This document shows, piece after piece, positions 34,126 through 45,009 of a DNA stretch of 64,000 nt. The stretch comes from Acanthosepion esculentum (Eukaryota > Mollusca > Cephalopoda > Sepiida > Sepiidae). The notes under the pieces were generated by a model. The model was not told the origin of the DNA and made no database searches. It was given only the letters and a program-made list of their open reading frames with translations. The stretch is from positions 43,527,022 through 43,591,021 of the forward strand of contig OZ038492.1 in the NCBI GenBank assembly GCA_964036315.1, given 5' to 3'. The position numbers were made by a program, and so were the translations under genes. Positions within the stretch are counted from its first letter, which is position 1, and each line of letters begins with the position of its first letter.

Positions 34126-34655
34126 ATTTTCGTGATTTAATGCCCGTAGTCATCTTGTATTAACGGCATCGAAAAGTATCCAAAAACTGATAACAGTTAT
34201 TTGCCTTTTCGTATTGATCTTTTAAGCCGATACAATAATCAGGTCTTTTGTTGTTGTTGTTGTTTTTTGTTTGTTTTGTTTTTTTTTGTTTTTGTTTTTT
34301 GGCCTATCTGCTGCTCACACCGACAGGCTTGGTACTGTGGGTATCGTGTCTTCTGTTAGGAATCCGACATAATGGTTACGTTCCCACGTTACCGTACACA
34401 AGAAACAATTCAACAGAAAGAATACACGTACCGACAAAAAAGATGGATACACAAACACAGCAATGACGAACGTAGACAAAGTTTAACACTTAATTTTGAA
34501 CACTAGAACTTGAAATCAACTGACACGAAAACCTTCTGCACGTTGAGAAGCTCAAAAATAATAAATCAACGGCTTGTATTCACAGATCAATTTTTCTGAT
34601 TGGTCACGGCTGTCAGGCAGGAAAGAACATAAGCATAATTCTTCTGATACTTAAA
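34126..34655. other. No recognisable gene; possible LTR-element flank
   Basis: Contains a GTT/TTTG-rich simple stretch near 34245-34300 and a CTGTTAGGAATCCGACATAA region of average GC. It could belong to the 3' end of the LTR element that follows on the minus strand, but I see no matching second LTR. Confidence 0.35.
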
Positions 34656-35900
34656 ATGGCTGTTTTTTTTTCCTATTTTTCCTTCGGCAGGCCACGCACA
34701 AAACACGACCTTTTTATCGAGGTAGATGATTTTCTCTTTCGTTACACTTCCCCATGTCACATACGTGATACACGGAGTCAAGCCTCTGTTTAGATGACGT
34801 GTGTCCTGAGGAGTCCTCAGGTTTAACAACCTTGTATACAGAGTCTTCACTATCTGAACAGGGACTGGCCATACCTACAATGGTGACTATTCTTTCACTT
34901 CCCGAGCACTCACTGCTGGTGTCATTTGCTGCAGTGTCCGAACCTACACGGGGACACAAGTTTTTTATGTGTCTTGGCATTCCACCAACCAGCATAGTGT
35001 GCAAGCTTCTGATTACAGTGATATGTCCCACCCGGTACCGTGTTGTACCCCGATTGGGTGGGGCTTTTACCAACACACGGTCGCCCAGGTTGTATGCTGT
35101 TGGTTCTTATACTCCTTCAGTTGAGTGCGTCGCGTCAATACCTCTTAGCCGGACTTTGTACCGGTAAATGATGTTGGCTGGCGCAGATGAGAGTGATACA
35201 TTTATCTCTAGGGGTCATATTGTGTCAATATACTGCTTTCATCACAGAACACTTCTTCCGAGCAGTAATTCTCTTGGCTCTGCTGTGGCATCGCTCGATA
35301 ATGCCATTTCTTGATGGGACGTATGTGCAGCGGAAGTGTAGGTGAACTTCCCACGAATCCAGAAAGTCTTTAAAAGTCCAGTGCGAAATCCATTTTCGTT
35401 GTCAGTGAGGTTGCAGAATCCCGTGGACGCCGGCGTCGCCAAATAGTGAACCTGGTAGGACCAGTCAATCACATAGTAGTTACCATTGTGGAGGCTGATG
35501 TCCATTCCAACACAGTTCCAACTTTTCACACATTCAGTTGTCCTTTCGGCCATTGCAGAGGATGCAGGTCGATGGACTGTCACTCCTTGCATTCTCTGAC
35601 TACCTCTCTGATAGCAGCTTTCGATATGGAGGTATCAATCTGCCTAACGAAATAAAGGGTTCGTTTTATGCCGGGATGCTCGCTTTGACAATGCACCGAT
35701 TTTAGTAGTCAGAGTTGTCCGTGGGTGTTGCACAGACAAGTCCAACCAGGTCTACCGCTTTCTTAATAGAATCGAGGCATGTCTGGGGAACCCGTGTTAA
35801 TCTATCGGCCTTATTCTGGTTCCATCAGAACAGTTGTATATTCGTTATATGCGATTACCAAATTTTCTAGTGTGTCTAGCTGCCTTCGAATGAGCATTTC
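34656..35900 (-). pseudogene. LTR-retrotransposon integrase relic (Ty3/gypsy-like)
   Basis: Minus strand from about 35690: HPGIKRTLYFVRQIDTSIS and REVVRECKECQSID, an H2C2-type zinc-binding region, here with CKEC and an HPG-type upstream histidine. Next, SWNCVGMDISLHNGNYYVI (about 35530) corresponds to the start of the integrase catalytic core, including the GMDI Asp. LTDNENGF near 35400 matches the second-Asp region. The glutamate motif is not clear. The frame 35076-34714 then gives LVKAPPNRGTTRYRVGHIT and LVGGMPRHIKNLCPRVGSD, a small beta-barrel-like C-terminal domain. Several stops and frameshifts. No gag, protease, RT or LTR pair recognised. The superfamily call rests on integrase style. 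Confidence 0.6.
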
Positions 35901-35944
35901 GTTCATAGCCTTGGTAAGTATAATAGTTACCCCCTAAGAGGAAG

Positions 35945-35947
<3 letters not shown>

Positions 35948-36022
<75 letters not shown>
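35948..36022. repeat. (AT)n microsatellite
   Basis: About 75 bp of pure AT, touching the dispersed repeat that follows. Confidence 0.95.
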
Positions 36023-36023
<1 letters not shown>

Positions 36024-36026
<3 letters not shown>

Positions 36027-36296
36027 AAAACTATGATTCCATCGCTAAATAAAAGTTCTCATGTTTCAAAAACAGAAGCTAAAAATTTCAATTTCATATA
36101 TAGAAATTAAGTTAAATTAAAGCAGCTAGTTCTGTTTCATTCTCAAGCGAATTTTCGAATAACTGATTTTGAAATTTACGGAGCTTTATAAGCATATACA
36201 TTCGTAATATTAATTTCTATGGATATGGATGAAATAATCATTTTAATAAGAGGCGGTTGGGTATTCATTTTTACTGACAACTATTGTATCAACATA
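36024..36296 (-). mobile_element. Dispersed repeat, possibly a Penelope-like terminal segment (copy B)
   Basis: Reverse complement of the copy at 8385-8610. TTCTCATGTTTCAAAAACAG and AAGCATATACATTCGTAATA on the plus strand are its antisense blocks. It is slightly longer than copy A. The AT run sits at the opposite end compared with copy A. It lies about 240 bp upstream of recognisable Penelope-like coding sequence. Confidence 0.65.
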
Positions 36297-36529
36297 AAAG
36301 TAACTTAAACTAATTTAACATTGAGCACTCTGGATTTCATCCTACTTGGGATTATCCATACGGATTACCAAGATTTTCATTACTTAACTATTAGCTCCTT
36401 ATACAAATGATTTGAGCTCTCATTGGATTACCTCCCGTTGGATTACCGTAAGGGTCCACACTTTCAACAACAAAAATGGATAGATTTACACCAGATTAAT
36501 CACTTAAAACATCCCTTACCCTTCTGTTA

Positions 36530-37001
36530 AATTTTTCACCATTTTCTTAACCGAAAAATTTACTGATCTCATTAAAAGAATGAGATGTAAAATATACTTC
36601 CATTTTAATCATCACAACAAACCTAAAAACCAAAATGACATATTTAATATGAAATCACAAAACACTCTACCTAGTAATAAATATAGATAAATATATATAT
36701 ATATATTAGAACCCTATGAAGTCCACTTAATCAATTTAATTAAAAAGATATCTTTTAAAAAGAAATCCAACCCATTCCAATCCCAACTCAAAAAAGACAT
36801 TAGCGATATCCAAAACTCAAAAATAACTATGAATCAGAGTTGATAAATCTAAAAACATCTACAAAATTGATCCATCTGAATACCACCATCTCATTCTAAA
36901 TAAAATCTCTAGCTCTTATAAAAAAGACAGAAACTGTAAATACTTATCCTCTATACACAAAGGAACTGCTAAATTTGCCTATAAATATAATATTGCTGAA
37001 A
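36530..37001 (+). pseudogene. Penelope-like element RT relic, N-terminal part
   Basis: Plus-strand fragments in order: FTDLIKRMRCKIYFHFN (about 36555-36610), LEPYEVHLINLIKKISF (about 36712-36762), FQSQLKKDISDIQNSK (about 36778-36825), then after a frameshift VDKSKNIYKIDPSEYHHLIL (36839 on) and NKISSSYKKD. Penelope-like reverse transcriptases have the same sequence of blocks before the palm: an RMRWK-type basic block, ELKPFExDL, xxFQxxLxxDI, and ADKTxNxYK. The palm, with its YADD-type motif, and the GIY-YIG endonuclease are not found downstream. A TA run near 36690-36706 interrupts the coding relic. Confidence 0.75.
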
Positions 37002-37499
37002 GTTGTTGTGTAAAGATACATTTTATTACATCTAAATCTTGTTTCATTTCGAAATAGCTTTCAAATTAGATTTGAAGACTTAGCCATTAATTAGGAAATA
37101 TTACTCCTTAACTGTCATTCACAATATTAAAAATATTAATAATAGTAATATTTTTTGATAATTGATATTATATTCAAATTATATTTATTTCCTAGTTTAA
37201 TTTGTTGAAAAATTAAAACACTTAAATTACTATGAAACTTTAACGGGAAAATGTATGAATCTCATTTTTCCGAATTAGCCGCTATATGCCCACATACATT
37301 AATTCCCTCAATTTCCCATTCCAAATCTCTACTCCTCACTATTAATCAAAATAAATTTAAAATCATTCCTATCCCTCTTCCCTCCCTAATTTGGACCATG
37401 TCTATCACTACTTTCTATATCACCTAAAAACAACTAAATACTACCCCTCAAAAGTATATAAAAAATATATGTAAATTTAAATTTTTTTTTTTTTCACCC

Positions 37500-37587
37500 T
37501 TGGAAGTGTGGTCTGATGAGCCAGGGCAAAAGAAATTGTCTGGGCAAATAAAGTATAACCAATAGCCACTTAATGTTGTCTGTTTTC

Positions 37588-37592
<5 letters not shown>
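37500..37592 (+). mobile_element. Candidate Penelope-like 3' tail with hammerhead-like core
   Basis: CTGATGA at 37513-37519 is followed by GCCAG (37520-37524) and CTGGGC (37540-37545), which pair with one bulge, then AAAT where GAAA would be expected. The block ends in sequence that runs into a TA tract. Its position after the Penelope-like RT relic and before a TA run supports a 3' terminal segment. About 500 bp in between (37001-37500) is unassigned. Confidence 0.45.

Positions 37593-37668
<76 letters not shown>
37593..37668. repeat. (AT)n joined to (AG)n
   Basis: About 38 bp of AT followed by about 38 bp of AG. Confidence 0.95.
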
Positions 37669-37671
<3 letters not shown>

Positions 37672-37920
37672 GAGAGGTACGGATTCTAGACTCGATGAAT
37701 TACATCATTATAATTATCTGAAATCCTCCTAATAATTTCTATTATATATTTTATGGAATGGACTAAATCCAACAAATATTTTAATATATTTTCTGTTCAT
37801 ACGTTATTTATATAGATATAAATGTTCAAGTAAATGCTTATGATAAACAATATTAACAACATTTACCGTCCTGAATGTCCGAGAAATTTCATAGAAGATA
37901 TGTGCCTTCCGATAACGCTT

Positions 37921-37922
<2 letters not shown>

Positions 37923-38001
<79 letters not shown>
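37923..38001. repeat. (AT)n microsatellite
   Basis: About 79 bp of AT. Ile/Tyr frames across it on both strands are artefacts. Confidence 0.95.
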
Positions 38002-38005
<4 letters not shown>

Positions 38006-39029
38006 GAAAAAATTGTGCTCAATGTTAAATAACTTAGCTATTTAATATTAAAAACTACCATAGTACCCTAATGTTAAATGAACACCTTGGATTTCCATGG
38101 CATTTGCAATCTTCAGGTTCAAATGTGGGATAACACCGCTTCTTTAATATTTTAGGTTATCCGGAGATATTGTATTGTTGGTGTGGATTATTATTGTTTT
38201 TAAGTTTTTAAATGAATCGTAGCTTAATTTTGGATTTGAATTTAGGCTCAGATTCTGTCGTTATTAATAACAATTTTTGGAATGCAAGGGTGGTAACTCT
38301 ATTTCTCATATGAAATCAATAAAGAAATTAATAATATTAATGAAATTAATAATGCTAATAATATATGCAGTGATACAATAAAGATACTAATAAAAATAAT
38401 ACACAAAATTAAAATGAAATAAATTAAAATAAAAACACTTAAAAAATGAATAAACAGATAAATAATAATAATAATGATGATAATAAATAAACACGGTGTT
38501 GATAGTAAGACTAAAATTAAAAGTAAGATGAAACAATAATAATCATTTTATAGTAAAAATAATAAAGAAAATAATAAATTAGCATAAATGTTAAATACAT
38601 TACAGTCTTATAATAACAATATTAGTTATTGAGTAAAGATAGCAAAATGATATAGTAGAAAGTTTAATAAAAATAAATAATTAATTATATCAATACTAGT
38701 ATTTGTGGTCTCCGAACCCAGTTAGACTATATTCATCTGGGTCAATGTGCTTAAGTAGAAATTTCGTTTTATGCAAGCAGATGCACATTACCTCACTTGT
38801 TTAATAGATTTGTGTTGTTCACATTTTTCAGGACTAGTAATTTTTCAGAAAGACATAAATTACATCTGTCGTCTTTTCCGTTGAAGGGTTTGGTTTTCGT
38901 TATGTATTCCTATGTGATAGTTGGATTTTATTCTCGCTTTTCAGTTTCCAGAAATATCTATGTCCTGAAGGATCACGACATTACAAATATACACCAAGAG
39001 ATGGCAAGAAATGTCAAACGTCAAACACT
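38002..39029. other. No recognisable gene; A-rich AATAAT stretch
   Basis: From about 38320 to 38700 the DNA is rich in AATAATA and TAAAATAAA words, close to a degenerate trinucleotide repeat. A 104-codon open frame at 38797-39111 carries no known domain, and its end overlaps the LINE relic. Confidence 0.5.
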
Positions 39030-39746
39030 TCTATATATCGTCCCCCTTCAGGACATTGCACTCCTGATCTCCCTGTCCTTAGTAGCACTTAATAAATTTT
39101 CTTCCTTTTAATCTGTCTTGCAACTGCCATTTTTCCCAGTCGTCTTTCCTCATTATGATCCCAAAATATTTCTACATTTTCTGAAAAGTATCAATATTCT
39201 TTTTGCTTCGATTTTCTCTAAAACTTGGTGTTTGCTCACATGTTCAATCACTGGTATTCTCAGAATCCTTCTGTATAACCACATTTGCTTCAAGTTTCTT
39301 CATCTGTGAGGAGGAGATTGTCTAACATTCACTGCCATATAAGGACTGATATTAGGTAAATGTTAAATATCCGTTTCTTTCTCTCAAATAAAATTTCGCT
39401 TTTAACTGAATACTTTGAAATTCTTCTTTGATTACTCTAATGCACCTCCGGATTTCAGTGTCTCCTTTTTCCTTTCTTTGTTAAAACACTTCACAGATAT
39501 TCAAATTGTACTTTTTTGATTTGGGTAACCCTATTTGTAATGTCGGGGTTTAAGTTCTTTTAACAACTACGGCTTCTGTCTTCTTGCAATTGATGTTTAC
39601 TCTTTTCTTCTCACTTTCCTTCACTACCTCTTGTGGGATTTCTTGTAGTTTCCTTTCTGTGATTGCTATCAATACTGTGACATCTGCATATCTTATAGTG
39701 TTAAGATTGTGACCGCCAACAATGAATCCTTGTACTCCTAGTTCCC
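39030..39746 (-). pseudogene. RTE-like LINE RT relic with altered YADD
   Basis: Minus strand from 39735 downward: TIRYADVTVLIA (YADD changed to YADV), RKLQEIPQEVVKESEKK, RVNINCKKTEAVVV, and further down the antisense of the C-terminal blocks near 39290 (KKLEANVVIQKDSENTS-like) and 39040 (ATKDREIRSAM). This covers motif C to the C-terminus in the same order as the 6.2-7.0 kb copy. Internal shortening and stops. The upstream end meets a 5S-headed SINE at 39747, with no gap. Confidence 0.8.
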
Positions 39747-39821
39747 GTTGAAAAACCGAAGTTACGGAACGTAAAGCCTGGTCAGCACCTAAATGGGCGA
39801 CTGCTTGGAAATATCAAGAGC
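39747..39821 (+). rRNA. Truncated 5S rRNA-like SINE head
   Basis: GTTGAAAA joins ACCGAAGTTACGGAAC, AGCCTGGTCAGCACCTAAAT, GGGCGACTGCTTGGAAATAT and CAAGAGC. These are the 5S rRNA positions from the start of the internal control region to near the 3' end, with an internal deletion between GTTGAAAA and ACCGAAG. More diverged than the 21.2-kb copy. Not a functional 5S gene. Confidence 0.7.
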
Positions 39822-39970
39822 AATATGATTGGATCACGGGTTGTGTAATGGATAAAGGCTAGGAATTCTTAATAGTCTAGCCGGGTTCTAATTACAGTTG
39901 GGTTCGTTATATTCAATTGCGCGCAAATACCATTGGGAAAAGTATAGACTCACCACGTGTTCACCACCTA
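39822..39970 (+). mobile_element. SINE body following the 5S-like head
   Basis: GGGTTGTGTAATGGATAAAG, then CCGGGTTCTAATTACAGTTG, TTATATTCAATTGCGCGCAA and ATACCATTGGGAAAAGTATA. The block order matches the minus-strand copy at 20965-21129 and the copy at 4.7 kb. GTGTAATGGATAA resembles an A-box region and GGGTTCTAATTAC a B-box, so a tRNA-like unit follows the 5S unit. Confidence 0.7.
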
Positions 39971-40059
39971 GAAATACTTGTCTCAGTCACCCAGTTATGT
40001 GCCATGCGTGATACACACTTAGCCAACTGACAAGGGAGGTTTTCCTGCAGTAGGTTGTC

Positions 40060-40140
40060 ATTTTTTTCTCCACTAGACCAATTTCTCAATCCAAGCCGCT
40101 ATCCATTATCCCATGGTGCCTTCGAACTTGTATCACTAGA
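40060..40140 (-). mobile_element. Inverted SINE head fragment
   Basis: Minus strand reads GGCACCATGGGATAATGGAT, AGCGGCTTGGATTGAGAAAT, which resembles the GTGTAATGGATAACGGCTTG head of the family. It faces the plus-strand SINE at 39.8 kb. Confidence 0.45.
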
Positions 40141-40309
40141 ACATATTTATCTGGAAAAAATACTTACAATCTAAAAACTGTGTGCGTGAATTAATGGATT
40201 TCAGTTCTTATTACTTTAAACGTTATACATTTAATGGGTAATTATTTCAGCAGACTTTCTTTTAAACAGTGCGAATTATAATTACTGGTCTTAAGAAAGA
40301 GAGTATACC

Positions 40310-40402
40310 CATCGGTAGGATTCGAACCTGGATTCCCCTTTGCTAAGGAAAGCAGCGTCAGATCTGGTTTGATTTAAACCACTCGGTTATGAACAGCATT
40401 AC
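40310..40402 (-). mobile_element. tRNA-derived SINE head
   Basis: Minus strand: A-box-like CATAACCGAGTGGTTTAAA and B-box-like CCAGGTTCGAATCCTACC, spaced as in a Ser/Leu-type tRNA. No proper acceptor stem, so it is a SINE head rather than a tRNA gene. Confidence 0.65.
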
Positions 40403-41506
40403 AACACAGTGAAGTCCAATTATTCTTTTAAAGAATGCAAATCTTTCCAACAATTTTATTTTAGACTCTCCTATATAAACCAATAATGAAATAAGATGGC
40501 CGTTATTTCTAGAGTGTCCTTCCACAACTGAGTTTCAAGCGGCTTGCAACAGTCGGGTGGAAATCTGTTACTAAGAGTCATATCGACGTCCGTTTTATAT
40601 CAGATAAAAACTAATAATAACTGGAATTATTATGCACTGCTACCCTGAAAGTATGTTTTTTGTTTGTTTTTGTTTTTTTTTTACTTTTGTATTATTCATT
40701 TCTCCTGCTTTATAGATCGCTATTATAAGTAGTCACGAAGAATTACAAGAAACCAAAAGCAAAATCCTTGGTACGGCAGATTTGATAGGGAAATTATTCA
40801 GGCGTTCACGAGAGATCATAGGATAGCGAACTTTAAGTAAAGTATAGGTAAGCCCCTTTTTGAAGCATTGAGCACTTAGTTGTTTAAAATTGTAAGTATT
40901 TGTGCATTTTATTTAAATACTAGCCTAGAGGCCGCCCTTCGGGCGCACTTTGGGCTACACCCCTGCAGAGTGCTTTTGGGGCTCTTACCTTCAGCTTCCT
41001 ATGTACGTAGAGGATATAAGAATTTAGAAATAACAAAATTATTTCATCTTTATTCGACACCATAATTCGGCATAAACTTTTTTCGTATACGCAACAGATC
41101 TCCGTAGAAGTTTACGTATATTTTGCGTGAAATTTTTATTTTCATTTACAATCACCATTCTTTTTATCCCTTCACGTAAAGTCACTCTTAAACGACATAA
41201 GGGAAGCCGAACTATGTAATATTTCGAATACGTCACAGTACGCGTGCTAGAAAAAGAAAAAAAATCATATCAGCAACTTGCCGTAGCCCGATATATTTTA
41301 ATTCAGGTTTAATTAGTCGATAGCAATTGTATTTGCTTGGAAAAGCAAAATTAAAGTTGAACCTTTAATAAAGAATTGTTTTTTAAAAGTTTTACCCTGT
41401 ACGATATTTAAATTTAACTTTAAATGAGTTATTTATTTAATTTGTAATCGCGTGTTACTTCAGATTCGTAGAGATCGAAATACGGACGGACGACATAAGT
41501 ACACTG

Positions 41507-41510
<4 letters not shown>
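40403..41510. other. No recognisable gene; small GC hairpin near 40930
   Basis: GCCGCCCTTCGGGCGC at about 40930-40945 forms a tight hairpin in otherwise AT-rich DNA. The open frames nearby match nothing I know. CTAGAGGCCG at 62127-62136 may be a faint relative. Confidence 0.4.
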
Positions 41511-41547
<37 letters not shown>

Positions 41548-41561
41548 TATATATATATATA
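41511..41561. repeat. (TA)n microsatellite
   Basis: About 50 bp of TA with one G interruption. Confidence 0.95.
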
Positions 41562-41894
41562 CAAAGTGATGTTGAAGTTGTGTAACTGTGTGAAATATTG
41601 CGTACAGACGGGATTTAACACATTGATTGGAAATTTATTGTGAAGGAGAGAAAGACGGGATACTATGTAACAGCTTTATGATTTTTCTCGAGCGATAGAT
41701 GCAAAGGTATCACAGGAACATATGTGCTGAGAACCAACAGCCAAGAAGAACTGCGGCTGCACACGTGTGATGGAAAAAGGAAATAAATGACAAGGATGGA
41801 AATCACCCGATTGTGTACATAGTGTAATTGATATTGACACGGAAATGGTAATTAACAAGCTGAAATCTAATTCCAGCTTTGTCTGTGGGGTTTA

Positions 41895-42010
41895 TTTCCG
41901 CAATATCGCTTTGCGAAAGGTATGAACCTTTTTCCTCATCCCCAGCTATGGATTAAATAACAGTGTAGATTAGGCTCTCTAGAATTAGGTTGCGTTCAAA
42001 TCCGTGGAAA
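41895..42010 (+). mobile_element. SINE distal body fragment
   Basis: AAAGGTATGAACCTTTTTCC and CCCCAGCTATGGATTAAATA match the distal part of the 5S-headed SINE copies at 20.97 kb (minus) and 4.86 kb. A B-box-like GTTGCGTTCAAATCC follows, possibly from a second, abutting element. Confidence 0.5.
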
Positions 42011-42502
42011 ACCAATCCACTATCTTTCTCAAGAAGTCATGACAATTCACAAAGTAATATAATCTGAAAAGCCCATGAGCATCTATGTCTCAGTGGCGAT
42101 TTAAAATAAGTGAAGACTGCCTCAAGTATTAGATTTCAATGTTCCTGCCTCTCGACGCATCATTCAATAAATAGTCTCGTGCAGTGTTTTTCAAAATGTT
42201 TAACTCTAGGATGCACTTGTAGAATAAAGTCTTGCTGTGCACTTTAAGTTTTAAAAATGAAAATTAATAAATTCGAAAATAGAAACATAAAGAAATCTCC
42301 TGAATTAAGCATTTATTTTTACAACAGTATATTTAAGCGGTACAGTTTTCATTTAAAGAAGAACCTGCTACTTTTTAGAGAGGCCGATAATATCTGATTT
42401 AAATCCTTTGAAAAAGGCAACAGAGAAAGGATTATCTATTCCTTCATAAAGATTAAGGAATTTAAAATGCAGTTTAAATTATCAAATGACAAAGACTTGA
42501 CT

Positions 42503-42509
<7 letters not shown>

Positions 42510-42590
<81 letters not shown>
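42510..42590. repeat. (TG)40 microsatellite
   Basis: About 81 bp of pure TG. Confidence 0.95.
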
Positions 42591-42594
<4 letters not shown>

Positions 42595-43850
42595 CAGTTA
42601 TAGACAGCCACGAAACGTACCTTGATAAATATAACCATACAACATCACCGGCAGAATATAAACTCTATCTCACGATTATCTGGTGAATAAAAGAGGTAGC
42701 TTTTATGAATTAACTTTCACTAATTTTTCGGTATTGAGTATGTTTAGAGACAGATAAGAAAACTGATATAATTCTCTTATTCGCTTAGAATGTATGATAT
42801 TAACCAATGTTTTGTTAAATTGATTTATTCTCATTAATATCACTACATTGTACAAGTTTCGAATTCATTCCCGGAAGTTTTCATTTATTCACAGAGTAAA
42901 AAAAATGCTACAATGGTGTACATTTCTGAAAGAACAATCGTGATAATACATTTAAATATCATGCAACACGCATTTTAAATTAAAAGAAAACATTTTCAAT
43001 TAATTCCTACATCGAAATACCCTTAGGTATGCAATCTAAGAAATGTCAGAACATAATACAAATCTCGTATGTGATATACACCAGATGGTTTGAATTGGAT
43101 TTTATATCTATAATAAACCTTTGTTCGGAATGAGGCTGATTTATGATGACTTTAATACGTTCTCGGCTCAACTCATACAATATCAAAAAATACTTTGAAC
43201 ACACAACTGACCATCAAAGAATCTAAGTGCATGTTCTGAAAGATATCTTCCTAGCAACCAGGTGCAGACGCGCGCTTCACAGGATGTCAGTTGCTGTCCC
43301 AAAATATAAAATCACGTAGTCGATCCTATACTATATACATATAGATATACTGGGCGAAATTGAATATGAAAACGTGAGAAACTGGCTGACATATATATGC
43401 ACCTACGCAATATGAAAGAAGAAAGAGATTGTTTTATATCATTGCGAGATGAAGAATAAATGCTTAGAGAAAACTCCAAAGACACACACCCACACGCCAG
43501 GTGCACCTGAAGTCTTGAAGTAAATAAACAAGCATTTTACCGATGATAATTTGTTTGATATTCTTGGTGAACTGTTCGAAGAAAATAGTATAAAGTATTT
43601 AGCTTATGCAAATGACACGAGAAAAACAAAAGTATTAAAGTAAGATTTTATGGTTTGCCACGCATAAAAATAACATCACAATCTGGGGCTTAATAAGCGC
43701 TTCAATGATCTGAAAAAGGAATAGATGGCATATGGCCACTTGTATCACAGTATTATTATCTGTCATGGTAGATATCTAATCTCTAATGCAGATATCCGCT
43801 CACACACATTTGAGGTAACCGGTTCTTTATAGTGCAACTACGCTGTTATA
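42591..43850. other. No recognisable gene
   Basis: AT-rich DNA with short frames. Nothing recognised. Confidence 0.5.
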
Positions 43851-44438
43851 TATCGTACTTATGAACACTAATGGGTTATCCTAATCCTCATAAATACTTT
43901 GAACACTATTGTCTAAGTAGTCCACCATGAGCAGTGGTTTACCTGCTTCACGCCGCTCGCGAGTATTGTATTTTTGATGTTATAAAGATTACCATTTTCA
44001 TTTCCAATCTCCGTTTTTGGTTATTCCTCGTTCAGTAACCTTTACTAGGTTACAACATTCATAGAACTCGGGATTTAGCGTGTATATAGATATATGTGTG
44101 TGCGTGTTATGTGCGTGTGTGTAAGTATGTGTAAGTATGTGTCTTGCATCAACTAGTTGTGAATGTGAGAAAACAGAATGTAGTACTGCTTTCATTGTTA
44201 TATACCTATGTACCTGTGAACCCTAATTGGTATGTCCCAATCCTCATAAATACTTTGGACACTATTGTAAGTGGAGATAATATGCTGCCTAAGTAGTCCA
44301 CCACGAGCATTGGTTTACCTTCTTCACGCCGCTGGCGAGTATTGTATTTTGTTGATGATATAAAGATTACCGTTTCATTTCCACCCTCCTTTTTCGTTAT
44401 TCCTCATTCAGTAACCCTTTCTAGGTTAAAACATACTC
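43851..44438 (+). repeat. Local direct duplication, two units of about 210-230 bp
   Basis: Unit 1 (43851-44064) and unit 2 (44209-44438) share CCTCATAAATACTTTG, TAAGTAGTCCACCA, TTCACGCCGCT, GCGAGTATTGTATTTT, ATAAAGATTACC and a TTATTCCTC..TTCAGTAACC block, in the same order. They are separated by about 145 bp with GT-rich words. Unit 2 has about 20 extra bases near 44275. No coding content. Confidence 0.8.
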
Positions 44439-44469
44439 CGGGCGAACTTTAGTTTCTAAGAAACAGAGA

Positions 44470-44755
44470 TCGAGCAGAATCCATAGATTAACAACGCTCA
44501 AACTCTTCGACTTCTGACTTGGTTCTCCTACAACCAACGAAGACTTCTCTATGGTTTCATCTCCACAATTTCACTCATTTTTTGTCAAGCCGTGGTATAG
44601 TTTTGTAAATTTCTCAGCGGTGTTCGCATGTTGAGATCATCTCTCCAGGCATATATTTTCGAATTGTTACCTCCTAGACAGATCTGCAGTGGCGATATTC
44701 GAACTCGTGTCCCATAGTCGAAATGCTAATGTTCTAACGATTCGGTTAGATAGAC
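44470..44755 (-). mobile_element. tRNA-derived SINE
   Basis: Minus strand 44752-44690: A-box-like CTAACCGAATCGTTAGAACA and B-box-like ACACGAGTTCGAATATCGCC. A body of about 220 bp continues to about 44470. Not a functional tRNA. Confidence 0.55.
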
Positions 44756-45009
44756 ATAATAGAGATAGAGAATCATTTTAAAAAAAGCCAAATATTTATG
44801 ATAAGGAACAAAAGATTATTGAAATCAGCGAGAGAAAAGGACATTCAGCACCAATATAAGAAGAATAGTAAACTCTGAATGTAAGAAATGGCACGGAATC
44901 AGGTAAAACAGAAAACAGAATATCTGAAAATGAAAAGAGAACGGATGAGGAATAATGGAAAATCGAGCCAAAAACGAAGAAATAAGGAATTCAATTTTAG
45001 AAAATCAAC

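Noticed and set aside
40920..40950. GC-rich hairpin GCCGCCCTTCGGGCGC as a terminator or regulatory element
   Set aside because: Isolated short hairpin in non-coding DNA of a eukaryote, with no gene beside it; probably part of a decayed repeat.
42181..42198. CAGTGTTTTTCAAAATG as an hAT-type terminal repeat
   Set aside because: No matching inverted end or 8-bp target duplication found within about 2 kb.
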